From Nocardioidaceae bacterium (GTDB lineage: Bacteria; Actinomycetota; Actinomycetes; Propionibacteriales; Nocardioidaceae): a stretch of DNA of 49,315 nucleotides. Positions 8,879 through 20,889 of this stretch are shown one piece after another; within the stretch, counting starts at the first letter, position 1; each line of letters begins with the position of its first letter. The stretch is from NCBI GenBank assembly GCA_030655315.1, contig JAURVT010000051.1, positions 1-49,315 on the forward strand, given 5' to 3'. Below the pieces are notes generated by a model. It was not told where the DNA came from and did not search any database. It saw nothing but the letters and a program-made list of their open reading frames with translations. The position numbers and the translations under genes were made by a program.

Positions 8879-9982
8879 TCAGCGGGGGGTGGGGGCGGAC
8901 TCGATGGAGCGGTGGACGGCCCGGCGGAGGCGGGAGCAGAGAGGCTTCTCGATGCCGTGGTGGATGGCGGCGGCGAGCAGGAGCACGGCGGCGAGGGCGA
9001 GGACGAGCACCGCGGGGACGGGGAGGCCGGTCTGGCGGATGAGCGAGATGAACCACCAGCCGATCTCCTCGTGGACGAGGTAGAGCGGGTAGGTGAGGAC
9101 GCCGGCGGTGGTCATCCAGCGTGCGTCGAGGTGCTGCAGGCGGGTGGTGGTGAGCACGACGACGGCGAGCAGGCCGAGGGTGATGCCGGCGGCGACGACC
9201 GTCCCGTTGAGGTCGGCGGCCACGGCGCCGTCGAACGAGCTCAGGTAGGGCCCGTCGGACTTCTGCACCACGACGAGCCAGTTGAGGACGATCAGCAGCA
9301 GGGGCGTGGCGCTCCAGCCCTCGCGGTGCACCAGGTAGAGCAGCATCCCGATCGCGAACAGCGGCGCGTAGTCCGGCTGCAGGAGGTCGTTGGCCAGCGC
9401 GACCCCGTTCAGCTGCCCGATGATCGCCAGCAGCGGCCACAGCGCGCACACCAGCAGGACGCGGGCGCGGGTGATGCCGATCCAGACGAACAGCCCGACG
9501 AGCAGGTAGAACTTCAGCTCGACCCAGAGCGTCCAGTACACGCCGTCGACGTGACGGACGTCGAGCGCGCGCTGCACCATCGTGAGGTTGACCAGCACCT
9601 CCTTGACGCCCATGTCGACGCGGCTGCCGGCCGTCTCGGGCCGGACCACCAGGATCAGCGCGGCGGTGAGCAGGACGCCCGCCCAGTAGGCGGGGTAGAG
9701 ACGTCCGACGCGTGACGCCGCGAAGCGTCCGACGTCGGCGCCCCAGGCGCTCATCAGGATGACGAAACCGCTGATCAGGAAGAACACGTGCACGCCGAGG
9801 TAGCCGTAGGCGGTGATCTCGCCGACCCGCGGGAAGACGTTCTCGACCGCGGTGCCCCAGGCGACGTTCTCGCGCGCGGTGAAGTGGAAGGCGACGACGG
9901 CCAGCGCGGCCACGAGGCGCAGCGCGTCGAGCGAGCGCAGGCGGGGGGCGCGGGCGGCGGTGGAGGCGGGGGTGGTGGTCAC
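8879..9982 (-). CDS. Membrane acyltransferase, acyltransferase-3 (OafA/WecH-like) family
   Basis: This 367-aa polytopic protein begins RSLDALRLVAALAVVAFHFT, the hallmark of acyltransferase-3 enzymes, with the conserved His at residue 33 in the first membrane helix. About ten hydrophobic segments follow, including YLGVHVFFLISGFVI, the second family motif. Such enzymes O-acylate (often O-acetylate) surface polysaccharides, so modification of this locus's polymer is likely. GTG 9982 is supported by a TACGCT -10 box (9992-9997 on the minus strand) 9 nt upstream, consistent with a leaderless message. The gene is divergent from the GT2 at 10021 across only 38 bp and convergent with the dehydrogenase at 7245. 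Confidence 0.85.
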   Translation of the reverse strand: MTTTPASTAARAPRLRSLDALRLVAALAVVAFHFTARENVAWGTAVENVFPRVGEITAYGYLGVHVFFLISGFVILMSAWGADVGRFAASRVGRLYPAYWAGVLLTAALILVVRPETAGSRVDMGVKEVLVNLTMVQRALDVRHVDGVYWTLWVELKFYLLVGLFVWIGITRARVLLVCALWPLLAIIGQLNGVALANDLLQPDYAPLFAIGMLLYLVHREGWSATPLLLIVLNWLVVVQKSDGPYLSSFDGAVAADLNGTVVAAGITLGLLAVVVLTTTRLQHLDARWMTTAGVLTYPLYLVHEEIGWWFISLIRQTGLPVPAVLVLALAAVLLLAAAIHHGIEKPLCSRLRRAVHRSIESAPTPR

Positions 9983-10020
9983 GGCCCGGTCAGCGTAGGC
10001 GGTGTCTCTAGGATGACCAG
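9983..10020. promoter_or_regulatory. Compact divergent leaderless promoters
   Basis: The 38-bp gap between two divergent genes holds a minus-strand TACGCT (9992-9997, 9 nt from GTG 9982) and a plus-strand TAGGAT (10009-10014, 6 nt from ATG 10021). Both genes would be transcribed from near their start codons. Each promoter's -35 region must overlap the other promoter or gene start, so the two should compete for polymerase. Confidence 0.5.
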
Positions 10021-11859
10021 ATGCTGGTCAGCGTCGTGGTGCCCACGTACCGGTCGGGCGAGGGGCTCGACCGGGTGATCGCGTCGCTCGACGCGCAGAC
10101 GATGCCCACCTCGGACTTCGAGGTGCTGTTCGTCGACGACGGGTCGCCCGACGACACCTTCGAGCGTCTGCAGGCGATCGCCGCCGACCGTCCGCACGTG
10201 CGGGTCGAGCAGATCGAGGGCTCGGGCTGGGCGAGCCGCCCGCGCAACGTCGGCACCGACCTCGCCCGCGGCGAGTACGTCCTGTTCATGGACCACGACG
10301 ACGAGCTGTGGCCCGACGCGCTCGAGCGCGCCTACGCGCTGGGCGCGCCCCACGGGGCCGACGTGATCAACCCCAAGGAGGTCCGCTCCCGCGGCTGGAA
10401 CTGGGGCCTCGACGTCTGGCAGCGCGACCGGATCGTCACCGGCGACGACCTGCACGTGAAGCTGATCTACCCGATGACGCCGCACAAGCTCTACCGCACC
10501 GCGTTCCTGCGCGAGCACGGCATCCGCTTCCGCGAGGGCTCCCGGATCCTGTGGGAGGACATCTACTTCAACACCGAGGTCTACGCGCACACGCAGGTGA
10601 TGGCGCTCTACGGGTCCGCGCCGTTCTACCACTGGATGGTCGGCACCGGCGCCAACAACTCGGCCACCTTCTCGCGCGAGGCCGACGAGTGGTGGGACAA
10701 CATCGAGCGGGTCGTCGACTACGCCGGGTCCGGCATCGTCCAGGGCGACGACCGGCGCTTCCTGCTCTCGCACCAGTACACCGGCCGGGTGCTCGCCATG
10801 TTCACCAAGTCGCTCCGGAGCCGGGACGAGGCGTTCCAGGAGGTCACGCGACGACGCGCGGTCGCGCTCGTCCAGCGGGCCATCCCCACCGAGGTCGACG
10901 ACCAGCTGCCGGCGTTCCAGCGGGCCCGGGCCGAGCTGCTCCGCGCCGGCGAGCTGGACGCGCTCGCCCGGCTGGTCGAGGTCGACGGCGGGGCGGTCAC
11001 CGCGCCCACCGTCACCGACCTGGCGTGGGACGGACGCGAGCTCGTCGTCTCCACCCGGACGCCGTGGGTGCGCGGCGGGGAGCCGTTCGCGTTCCGTCGC
11101 GAGGGCGACCGCCTGCTGCGCGACCTCCCCGGCGTCGAGGACCGGCTGAGCGACCACGCCCGCGACGTCACCACCGCCGTCCCGGGCGCCACCTCCCGGG
11201 TGTCGGTCCGCGACCGCGACACCCTCGCCGGGTGGATGGTCCCGACCGTGAGCACCGTCGAGGTCGGCGAGGGTCCGGCCGCGACGGTCACCGTCATGTC
11301 GGTGGCACGCGTGCCGGTCGACGGCAGCGACACCACGCCAAGCCTGCTCGGGGCCACCTGGGACCTCTCGGTGCGGTCGGCTCTCGCCGGCATGGGCGAG
11401 CACCGCCGGCTCGAGCACGACGGCGGGTCCGCCCTCGCCCTGGTCGACGGCACCGTCGTCGTCGCGTACGCCAACAAGACCGGGGTCCTGTCGATCGACA
11501 CCGGCGAGCGCGTGCGGCGGCTGCTGTCGTCCACCGGCGTCGTCGCGTCCAAGGCCCGGGCCGAGCGCGCCGGCGGCGGCCGCACCCGTCTGGTCCTGCC
11601 CCTCAAGCGGGTCCACGTCGTCGGCACCACCCGCCTGGACTGCGAGGTCGTGCTGCGTCCCCAGGGCCACGACGGCACCGACCGCGACCACGTGGTGCCC
11701 GCCGAGGTCGTCGCCGACGCCGACGGCGCCCGTGTCGAGGCCACCGTCGCGGTGCCGCGGGGGTCGTGGGACGTGCTCCTGCGCCGGGGCGAGCGCACCA
11801 AGTCCGCCAAGGTCGGGCTGACGGCCGGTCTCCTGCGTCGCGCGAGCCTCACCCGGTGA
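10021..11859 (+). CDS. GT2-family glycosyltransferase with C-terminal beta-sandwich region (612 aa)
   Basis: The N-terminal GT-A domain begins LVSVVVPTYRSGEGLDRVIA and has FVDDGSPDD (38-45) for the nucleotide and FMDHDDELW (89-97) as the metal site, so it looks catalytically competent. It resembles the GT2 halves of TagF-like teichoic acid enzymes. Residues from about 330 on are beta-rich, with repeated blocks (WDLSVRSALAGMGEHRRL; DGTVVVAYANKTGVLSIDTG) that also occur in the degenerate homologue at 17270-18727. It heads a three-gene operon with the glycerophosphotransferase at 11856 (GTGA overlap) and the GSC-motif protein at 13813. ATG 10021 lies 6 nt after TAGGAT, consistent with a leaderless start. 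Confidence 0.87.
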   Translation: MLVSVVVPTYRSGEGLDRVIASLDAQTMPTSDFEVLFVDDGSPDDTFERLQAIAADRPHVRVEQIEGSGWASRPRNVGTDLARGEYVLFMDHDDELWPDALERAYALGAPHGADVINPKEVRSRGWNWGLDVWQRDRIVTGDDLHVKLIYPMTPHKLYRTAFLREHGIRFREGSRILWEDIYFNTEVYAHTQVMALYGSAPFYHWMVGTGANNSATFSREADEWWDNIERVVDYAGSGIVQGDDRRFLLSHQYTGRVLAMFTKSLRSRDEAFQEVTRRRAVALVQRAIPTEVDDQLPAFQRARAELLRAGELDALARLVEVDGGAVTAPTVTDLAWDGRELVVSTRTPWVRGGEPFAFRREGDRLLRDLPGVEDRLSDHARDVTTAVPGATSRVSVRDRDTLAGWMVPTVSTVEVGEGPAATVTVMSVARVPVDGSDTTPSLLGATWDLSVRSALAGMGEHRRLEHDGGSALALVDGTVVVAYANKTGVLSIDTGERVRRLLSSTGVVASKARAERAGGGRTRLVLPLKRVHVVGTTRLDCEVVLRPQGHDGTDRDHVVPAEVVADADGARVEATVAVPRGSWDVLLRRGERTKSAKVGLTAGLLRRASLTR

Positions 11860-13811
11860 GGCTCGTGCTCGACGACCGCACCCGCGCCGCGGCGGCGGTC
11901 GCGGCCAGCGGGGCCGCCGTGGTCGCCGCGCTGGTCGGGGCGGCCGGTCTGCGCTGGGTGCTGCTGGCGGCGCTGCTCGCCGTCGCGGCCGCGGGAGCCG
12001 TCGCCTCCGAGGCCACCGAGCACTCCACCGGCTGGCGCCGACTGAGCCTGAACGGGACGTGGCGCTGGTGCCTGTGCTGGGTGGGCGTCGTCGCGTGCGG
12101 CGTCACCACGTGGGAGAGCCGCTGGGTGGCCCCCGTCGTCGTGGTCGGCGCCATCGCGCTGTCGGCCGTGCGTGGCGTCGGCCTGCTCGCCGTGGGCCGG
12201 GTCGCCCGCTCGCGCCAGCTCGACGCCGAGACCCGCAACGTCGACCTGTCGTCGCTGCGGCTGCCGCCGGCCCCTCCCGTCGAGCTGCTGCGTCGCGGCG
12301 ACCGCGTCCAGGCCGGCCTGCCCGTCGTGCTGCTGGCGCCGGCGGCCGTGCTCGACGACCCCGTGGTCATCGGGGTCCTGGCCGTCCTGGCCGTCGCGGG
12401 CGCGGCGGGCTGGACCGCCTGGACGCTGCGGCTCGCGCGACAGGTGTCGAAGGCACGGGGGCACCAGGCGCTCGACCTCGTGCGCCGGTTCCTCGACGAG
12501 CACGCTCCCGAGGTGGTGCTCTACCACGCCGAGAGCGCCGCCGGTGCCTACCAGGTCGACGTCTGGCTCTCGACGATGGAGCGCCTGCCCCGGCGCACCG
12601 TCGTGCTGGTGCGCAGCGCCGCCGCGATGCGTCGGATGGGCACGACCACGCTCCCCGTCGTGTGCGTGCCCCGCACCGTCGACTTCCTGTCGCTGCCGTT
12701 CACGACGGTCCGGGCCGCGCTCTACGTGGCCAACGTCGGCCCCAACCTGCACCTGCTGCGCCTGCCCCACGTCCGCTCGGCCTTCGTCGGGCACGGCGAC
12801 AGCGACAAGAGCGCGTCGGTCAACCCGTTCGCCAAGGTCTACGACGAGCTGTGGGTCGCCGGGCCGGCGGCCCGCGAGCGGTGGCACCGCGCCGACGTGG
12901 GGGTCGACGTCGACACCGTCGTCGAGGTGGGCCGTCCCCAGCTCGACCGTCTCGGGCCGCGTCCCGACGGCGCCGACGCGGCCCCCGCGGCTCCCGTCCG
13001 CACCGTGCTCTACGCCCCGACGTGGGAGGGCTGGAACGCCACGCAGGAGTACGGCTCGGTCGCCTTCCAGGGCCCCGACGTCGTCCGCGCGCTGATCGAC
13101 TCGCCGACGCCGGTGCGCGTCGTCTACAAGCCGCACCCGCTCACCGGCACCCGTGACCGCGCCGCCGCCGCGGGCCACGCCGAGATCGTCGCGATGCTGC
13201 GCCGCGCCAACGAGGAGCGCTCCTCCTGGCAGCCCCCGCCGTTCAGCGCGCCGTTCCAGTCGCCGCTGGCCGCCGCCCACGACGCCGCCGAGGCCTCAGT
13301 GCTCGCCGGACGCGAGGGCGTCATGGTCTCCGCGGTGGAGGCCGAGACGTCCCTGCAGGACGCCCAGCGTCGCTACCTGGCGGGCCTGCGGCCTGACGCG
13401 CACCTCGTGGTGGAGGGCTCCGACCTCGACCTGTACGCCCTGTTCGAGCTGGCCGACGTGCTCGTCACCGACGTGTCGAGCGTGCTCACCGACTTCCAGG
13501 CCACCGGACGTCCTTACGCCACCTGCAACACCACGCCGGCGACGGGCCCGGGCTTCGCCGCCCAGTTCCCGGCCAGCCGTGCCGGGGTGGTCATCGGGCG
13601 CGACGGCAGCGGGACCGACGAGCTGGTGGCCGTCGCGGGCGACCCCGCGGCCGACACCCGGGCCGGGGACCGCGCCCTGCTGCGTCGCGAGCTGCTCGGC
13701 GACACCTCCGAGCCGTCGCAGGCGCGGTTCGACGCGGCGGTCGACGCGCTCGTGGCCAGTGGCGACGAGCGGGCGCTACGCTTCCCGCCACCGCGCACGG
13801 CACCGGAGTGA
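11856..13811 (+). CDS. CDP-glycerol:polyol glycerophosphotransferase family protein with N-terminal membrane segments
   Basis: This 651-aa protein starts at GTG 11856 within the previous stop. Residues of about 8-60 and 65-105 plus a segment near 155-175 are hydrophobic and likely anchor it to the membrane. The C-terminal half matches the TagB/TagF glycerophosphotransferase family: FVGHGDSDKSASVNPF, VLYAPTWEGWN, VVYKPHPLTGTRD, and the near-terminal LADVLVTDVSSVLTDFQATG with its conserved Asp/Ser. Family members transfer glycerol- or ribitol-phosphate units from the CDP-activated form onto a lipid-linked primer or growing chain at the inner face of the membrane. Because this protein is membrane-embedded and lacks a GT2 domain, it may act as a primase or single-unit transferase; that is inference. 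Confidence 0.82.
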   Translation: MRLVLDDRTRAAAAVAASGAAVVAALVGAAGLRWVLLAALLAVAAAGAVASEATEHSTGWRRLSLNGTWRWCLCWVGVVACGVTTWESRWVAPVVVVGAIALSAVRGVGLLAVGRVARSRQLDAETRNVDLSSLRLPPAPPVELLRRGDRVQAGLPVVLLAPAAVLDDPVVIGVLAVLAVAGAAGWTAWTLRLARQVSKARGHQALDLVRRFLDEHAPEVVLYHAESAAGAYQVDVWLSTMERLPRRTVVLVRSAAAMRRMGTTTLPVVCVPRTVDFLSLPFTTVRAALYVANVGPNLHLLRLPHVRSAFVGHGDSDKSASVNPFAKVYDELWVAGPAARERWHRADVGVDVDTVVEVGRPQLDRLGPRPDGADAAPAAPVRTVLYAPTWEGWNATQEYGSVAFQGPDVVRALIDSPTPVRVVYKPHPLTGTRDRAAAAGHAEIVAMLRRANEERSSWQPPPFSAPFQSPLAAAHDAAEASVLAGREGVMVSAVEAETSLQDAQRRYLAGLRPDAHLVVEGSDLDLYALFELADVLVTDVSSVLTDFQATGRPYATCNTTPATGPGFAAQFPASRAGVVIGRDGSGTDELVAVAGDPAADTRAGDRALLRRELLGDTSEPSQARFDAAVDALVASGDERALRFPPPRTAPE

Positions 13812-13812
13812 C

Positions 13813-14820
13813 ATGACCAGCAGCGAGCCCGACCCGATCACGGTCGCCGTCATGGGCAGCTGCATCACGCGCGACGCGTTCAACACCCGCTTCAACCCCG
13901 ACTACAAGCGCTTCTACCGCTGCCCGCTGCTGCAGAACCAGTCGTCGGTGCTCGCGCTGATGTCCCCGCCGGTCGAGGTCGAGGTCGTCGGGATCGAGCC
14001 GATGGCCGAGTACGACCGGCGCAACGTCGAGACCGACCTGAACCGCGAGTTCCTCCAGCAGGTCGTGGCGCTGCAGCCGGACTACCTGGTGCTCGACTTC
14101 TTCGGCGACGTGCACTTCGGCTGCCTCGAGCTGCCCGACGGCCGGCTCGTCACCGACAACTACTGGAAGCTCTGGAAGACCACCTGGTACGCCGAGCAGC
14201 AGGCGGCGGGAGCGTTCACGCCCGTCAAGGCGCTCGCCGACGTCGACGCCTACGTCGAGCGCTGGACCGAGGCGCTCGACCGGTTCGTCGCCCACGTCCG
14301 CGAGGGATCGCCCCGCACGCGGCTCGTCGTGCACCGCGGGCACTACGTGTCGCACAAGCGCCGCGCCGGCGACGGCCGTCTGGTCCCGCTCAACCGGGGG
14401 CGCCGCCCGCAGATCGACCTCGCCCGCACGAACGCGCTGTGGTCGCGCCTGGACGACGTCGCGGTCGAGCGCAGCGGCGCCGCGTCGATCGACCTGACGG
14501 GGGAGCGGTGGACGTCGTACGACGAGCACCCGTGGGGCCCGTTCTTCGTCCACTACCCGCCGGAGTACTACCACCGGTTCCTCGCCGAGCTGCACCGCAT
14601 CCACCTGCGCGCGACGGCCGCCCCCGACGTGGTCGAGATGCTCGACTCCACCTGGGCCGCGGCCGCCGAGCAGGTCGCCGCGCTGGAGGCGACGGTCGGT
14701 CGACTGCGCGCCAAGGTGGCCCGGCTGCGTCGTCGCCCCGCCCCGACGCCCGCGCCCTCCCTGGCCGGACGGGTGCGGCGCCGGCTCCGGCGCTACGCCG
14801 GTGGCAGCGCGTCGAGGTAG
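13813..14820 (+). CDS. GSC-motif polysaccharide-locus protein (DUF6270-like)
   Basis: This 335-aa protein has ATG 13813 one base after the previous stop. It opens ITVAVMGSCITRDAFNTRF, which resembles DUF6270-type proteins found in surface-polysaccharide loci; the family assignment is from memory and moderately sure. The GSC at 15-17 and a late HYPPEYYHRF suggest a distant SGNH/GSCFA-like hydrolase or acyltransferase fold with Ser16 as candidate nucleophile. LVLDFFGDVHFG and LVVHRGHYV are core strands. Residues of about 275-310 (EQVAALEATVGRLRAKVARL) form a coiled coil with an Arg-rich tail. No signal peptide is seen, so it is cytosolic. It is third gene of the 10021 operon, and its last 28 bp overlap the 3' end of convergent rmlCD. 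Function unproven; a polymer or lipid-linked intermediate modifier is plausible. Confidence 0.65.
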   Translation: MTSSEPDPITVAVMGSCITRDAFNTRFNPDYKRFYRCPLLQNQSSVLALMSPPVEVEVVGIEPMAEYDRRNVETDLNREFLQQVVALQPDYLVLDFFGDVHFGCLELPDGRLVTDNYWKLWKTTWYAEQQAAGAFTPVKALADVDAYVERWTEALDRFVAHVREGSPRTRLVVHRGHYVSHKRRAGDGRLVPLNRGRRPQIDLARTNALWSRLDDVAVERSGAASIDLTGERWTSYDEHPWGPFFVHYPPEYYHRFLAELHRIHLRATAAPDVVEMLDSTWAAAAEQVAALEATVGRLRAKVARLRRRPAPTPAPSLAGRVRRRLRRYAGGSASR

Positions 14821-16192
14821 TCCCGCAGCGAGTCCGCGGCGTCCCGCGGGTCGAACCCGGCGGCCCTCACCTTGGTGAGGTCGAGCGTGCTCAGCGACGG
14901 GCGCGGCGCCACGCCGTCCTTGCCGTCGAGGTACTGCTCGGTGCTGAGGGGCGTGACGTCGGCGGCGTCGCGGCCACGGGCGACGTAGACCGCCCGCGCG
15001 AGGTCCGCCCACGAGGTGGGGTCGCCGCCACCGGTGAGGTTGTAGGTGCCGGACGGGGCGCCGGTGGCCACCAGGTGCACGATGCCGCGGGCGATCTCGT
15101 CGGTGAACGACAGCCGTCCGACCTGGTCGTCGATCACCGACGGCGAGACGCCCCGGTCGGCCAGCCCGGCCATGGTGCGGACGAAGTTCTTCCCCTCGCC
15201 CACCACCCAGCTGGTGCGGACCACGTAGTGGCGGGGGAGCGTCGCGACGAGGGCGTCGCCGGCGGCCTTGGTCTGGCCGTACACGCCGAGCGGCGAGAAC
15301 GGCTCGTCCTCGACGTGGTCACCGATGGTGCCGTCGAAGACGTAGTCCGACGACAGGTGCACGAGGGTCGCGCCGGCGGCACGGACGTGCTCGACGAGCG
15401 TGCCCACGGCGGCGACGTTGACCGCCCAGGCCTCGCGGCGTCCGTCGGGCGTCTCGGCGGCGTCGACCGCGGTGTGCGCCGCGGCGTTGACGACCACGTC
15501 GTACCGCGACCACGGCACGGCGGCCAGGCTCGCGGGGTCGGCGAGGTCGACCTCGTCGCGGCCGACGACGTGCGCGTCGGGGAGCGCCTGCGCCAGCGCG
15601 GTGCCGAGCTGGCCGCGTCCGCCGAGCACCAGGGTGCGGCGGCGCGGGAAGGGGGTGACCTCGGACAGCCGCGGGTGGGCCTTGTCGGCGTCGGACAGCT
15701 CGGCCTCGGCCAGCGGCACGGGCCACGGCACGGCGGCGGTCTCGTCGGCGAGGTTGAGGAACAGGTAGGACGCGCGGGCCTCGGCGCTCCAGTGGTCGTT
15801 GACCAGGTAGGAGTACGCGACCTCGTCGGTGAGCGTCTGGTAGCTGTTGCCGACGCCGCGCGGCACGAACACCGCGGTGTCGGGGCCCATCTCGACGGTG
15901 ACGACGGTGCCGAAGGTGTCGCCCTCGCGGAGGTCGACCCAGGCGCCGAAGATCCGGCCGGTGGCCACCGACACGAGCTTGTCCCAGGGCTCGGCGTGGA
16001 TGCCGCGGGTCGCGCCGCGCTTGGCGTTGAACGAGACGTTGTTCTGCACCGGGGTGAAGTCGGGCAGGCCGAGCGCGACCATCTTCTCGCGCTGCCAGTT
16101 CTCCTTGAACCAGCCGCGGTTGTCGCCGTGGACGGGCAGCGTCAGGACGAGCAGGCCGGGGATCGCGGTGGTGCGGGCGGACAGGTCGGTCA

Positions 16193-16193
<1 letters not shown>
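14793..16193 (-). CDS. rmlCD: RmlC-RmlD fusion: dTDP-4-dehydrorhamnose 3,5-epimerase / 4-reductase
   Basis: This 466-aa protein joins two enzymes of dTDP-L-rhamnose synthesis. Residues 1 to about 180 are an RmlC cupin with NNVSFNAKRGATRGIH, where His66 is the expected catalytic base. From about 186 a short-chain reductase domain shows GGRGQLG (191-197), SSDYVFDG and the YGQTK Tyr-x3-Lys pair, as in RmlD. The fused protein would convert dTDP-4-keto-6-deoxyglucose to dTDP-L-rhamnose in the cytosol. ATG 16193 overlaps the rmlB stop by one base (TGATG), so it is coupled to rmlB. Long open sequence exists upstream in frame, but it is the shadow of rmlB. The 3' end overlaps the convergent gene at 13813 by 28 bp. 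Confidence 0.93.
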
Positions 16194-19484
<3,291 letters not shown>

Positions 19485-19492
19485 GCCTCGCG

Positions 19493-19498
19493 ACACTA
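19493..19498 (-). promoter_or_regulatory. -10 box TAGTGT deciding the ATG 19484 start
   Basis: On the minus strand TAGTGT precedes ATG 19484 by 8 nt. Because it covers the alternative GTG at 19496, transcription from here excludes the longer protein. Confidence 0.35.
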
Positions 19499-19514
19499 CC
19501 GATGTCGGGCGGTT

Positions 19515-19688
19515 CTACGTCCGTAGTCGGGTGGTGAGTCCGTGGGCGACCTCGAACACCTGGCCGGTGGGGCTGGTCCAGCTGGTGGTGCCGGGTGCGG
19601 TCTTGACCGCTTTCCACCTGCTGTGGGTCTTCACGCGGCGGTGGTATCGGCACAGCAGGTGGGTGTTGCTCGACGTGGTGGTACCGCC
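19515..19688 (-). pseudogene. C-terminal remnant of an HNH endonuclease (DUF222/13E12-type)
   Basis: About 57 codons ending in TAG read THLLCRYHRRVKTHSRWK, then TTSWTSPTGQVFEV. This is the typical tail of a DUF222-family HNH nuclease: zinc/HNH Cys-x2-His-His-like turn, KTH, W, and TSPTG. Upstream of about 19688 the homology stops and the frame runs into repeat sequence, so the DUF222 domain and the first half of the HNH motif are missing. It belongs to a different subfamily from the intact gene at 29066. It is probably a decayed copy left by past recombination. Confidence 0.5.
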
Positions 19689-19812
19689 TGAGTCGTGCGA
19701 GCTCTTCTCGAGCGTCGAACCAGACTTCTGCGGCCATGTGTTCAACCTAGGGCGAGGGTCGGACAGTCTGTTTTGGCCAGCGCACGGTGGGTCGGGGTGC
19801 TCGCACGACGGC

Positions 19813-19968
19813 GCCGATCCGTCAGTTCGTCCGCACCCATCCGCTCGGAGGTCAGATCTCTGACGGCAGACGCCCGGGGCGGATAGGTGCAGCCGAACAG
19901 ACGGATCGGCTTCCTGGTTGCTGTGGCTTGCTGGGGCGGATGGGTGCGGCCGAACAGACGGATCGGCT
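19813..19968. repeat. Three copies of a ~32-36 bp intergenic repeat upstream of rmlA
   Basis: Two direct copies at 19876-19911 and 19933-19968 are identical at 34 of 36 positions, with shared core GCCGAACAGACGGATCGGCT. A third, inverted and more diverged copy lies at 19813-19844. Between the inverted and direct copies is a small dyad GTCAGA-TC-TCTGAC (19851-19864). The 515-bp region 19497-20011 holds only this array, the HNH remnant and the rmlA promoter. The inverted-plus-direct layout lets alternative hairpins form. It may be a REP-like family. Confidence 0.75.
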
Positions 19969-19998
19969 CCATGGCTGATGCGGCAGGTGAAGCCCACC

Positions 19999-20004
19999 TA
20001 GGAT
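19999..20004 (+). promoter_or_regulatory. -10 box TAGGAT of rmlA, leaderless
   Basis: TAGGAT is followed by 7 nt and then the rmlA ATG (20012). The last repeat copy ends 30 bp upstream, so the array abuts or overlaps the -35 region. The -35 itself (near CTGATG, 19975-19980) is weak. Confidence 0.5.
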
Positions 20005-20011
20005 CAGGCGC

Positions 20012-20884
20012 ATGCGTGGAATCGTCCTGGCCGGCGGAACGGGCTCTCGCCTGCACCCGATCACCCTCGGGATCAGCAAGCAGCTGACGCCCGTCTACGA
20101 CAAGCCGATGATCTACTACCCGCTGTCGACGCTGATCCTGGCGGGCATCCGCGACATCCTGGTGATCACGACGCCGCACGAGGCCGAGCAGTTCCAGCGG
20201 CTGCTGGGGGACGGCAGCCGGTTCGGGATCAACCTGTCGTACGTGCAGCAGCCGAGCCCGGACGGGCTGGCGCAGGCGTTCGTCCTGGGTGCGGACCACA
20301 TCGGCGACGACAAGGCGGCCCTCGTCCTCGGCGACAACATCTTCTACGGGCCCGGCATGGGCTCGCAGCTGCGGCGGTTCTCCGACGTCGAGGGTGGGGC
20401 GGTGTTCGGGTACGAGGTGGCCGACCCGTCCGCGTACGGCGTGGTGGAGTTCGCCGACGACGGCACGGTGCTGTCGCTGGAGGAGAAGCCCGAGCGCCCG
20501 CGCAGCTCGTTCGCGGTGCCCGGCCTGTACTTCTACGACAACGACGTGCTGCAGATCGCCGCCGACCTCAAGCCGTCACCGCGCGGCGAGCTGGAGATCA
20601 CCGACGTCAACCGCGTCTACCTCGAGCAGGGCCGTCTCAAGGTCGGCATCCTGCCCCGCGGCACCGCCTGGCTCGACACCGGCACGTTCGACTCGCTCAA
20701 CGACGCGTCCAACTACGTCCGCACCATCGAGAGCCGTCAGGGCACCAAGATCGGCTCCCCCGAGGAGGTCGCCTGGCGGGCGGGCTTCCTCACCGACGAC
20801 GAGCTGCGCGAGCGGGCCGAGCCCCTGGTCAAGAGCGGGTACGGCGCCTACCTCCTCGGCCTGCTGGAGCGCCGGCGCCGCTAG
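20012..20884 (+). CDS. rmlA: Glucose-1-phosphate thymidylyltransferase
   Basis: This 290-aa enzyme has the usual RmlA length. It makes dTDP-glucose from dTTP and glucose-1-phosphate, the first step to dTDP-L-rhamnose. The signature [13 protein letters not shown] (5-17) is followed by [18 protein letters not shown], with the catalytic basic residues. VLGDNIFYG and the sugar-binding [10 protein letters not shown] and GTAWLDTGT motifs are present. The start is fixed by the family N-terminus MRGIVLAGG and by a TAGGAT box 7 nt upstream. It is transcribed alone and convergent with the acyltransferase at 20890, 5 bp away. rmlB and rmlCD are about 3 kb upstream on the opposite strand. Confidence 0.97.
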   Translation: MRGIVLAGGTGSRLHPITLGISKQLTPVYDKPMIYYPLSTLILAGIRDILVITTPHEAEQFQRLLGDGSRFGINLSYVQQPSPDGLAQAFVLGADHIGDDKAALVLGDNIFYGPGMGSQLRRFSDVEGGAVFGYEVADPSAYGVVEFADDGTVLSLEEKPERPRSSFAVPGLYFYDNDVLQIAADLKPSPRGELEITDVNRVYLEQGRLKVGILPRGTAWLDTGTFDSLNDASNYVRTIESRQGTKIGSPEEVAWRAGFLTDDELRERAEPLVKSGYGAYLLGLLERRRR

Positions 20885-20889
20885 GCCGC

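Noticed and set aside
19813-19968. A CRISPR array
   Set aside because: There are only three copies, one of them inverted, with unequal spacing and no cas genes.
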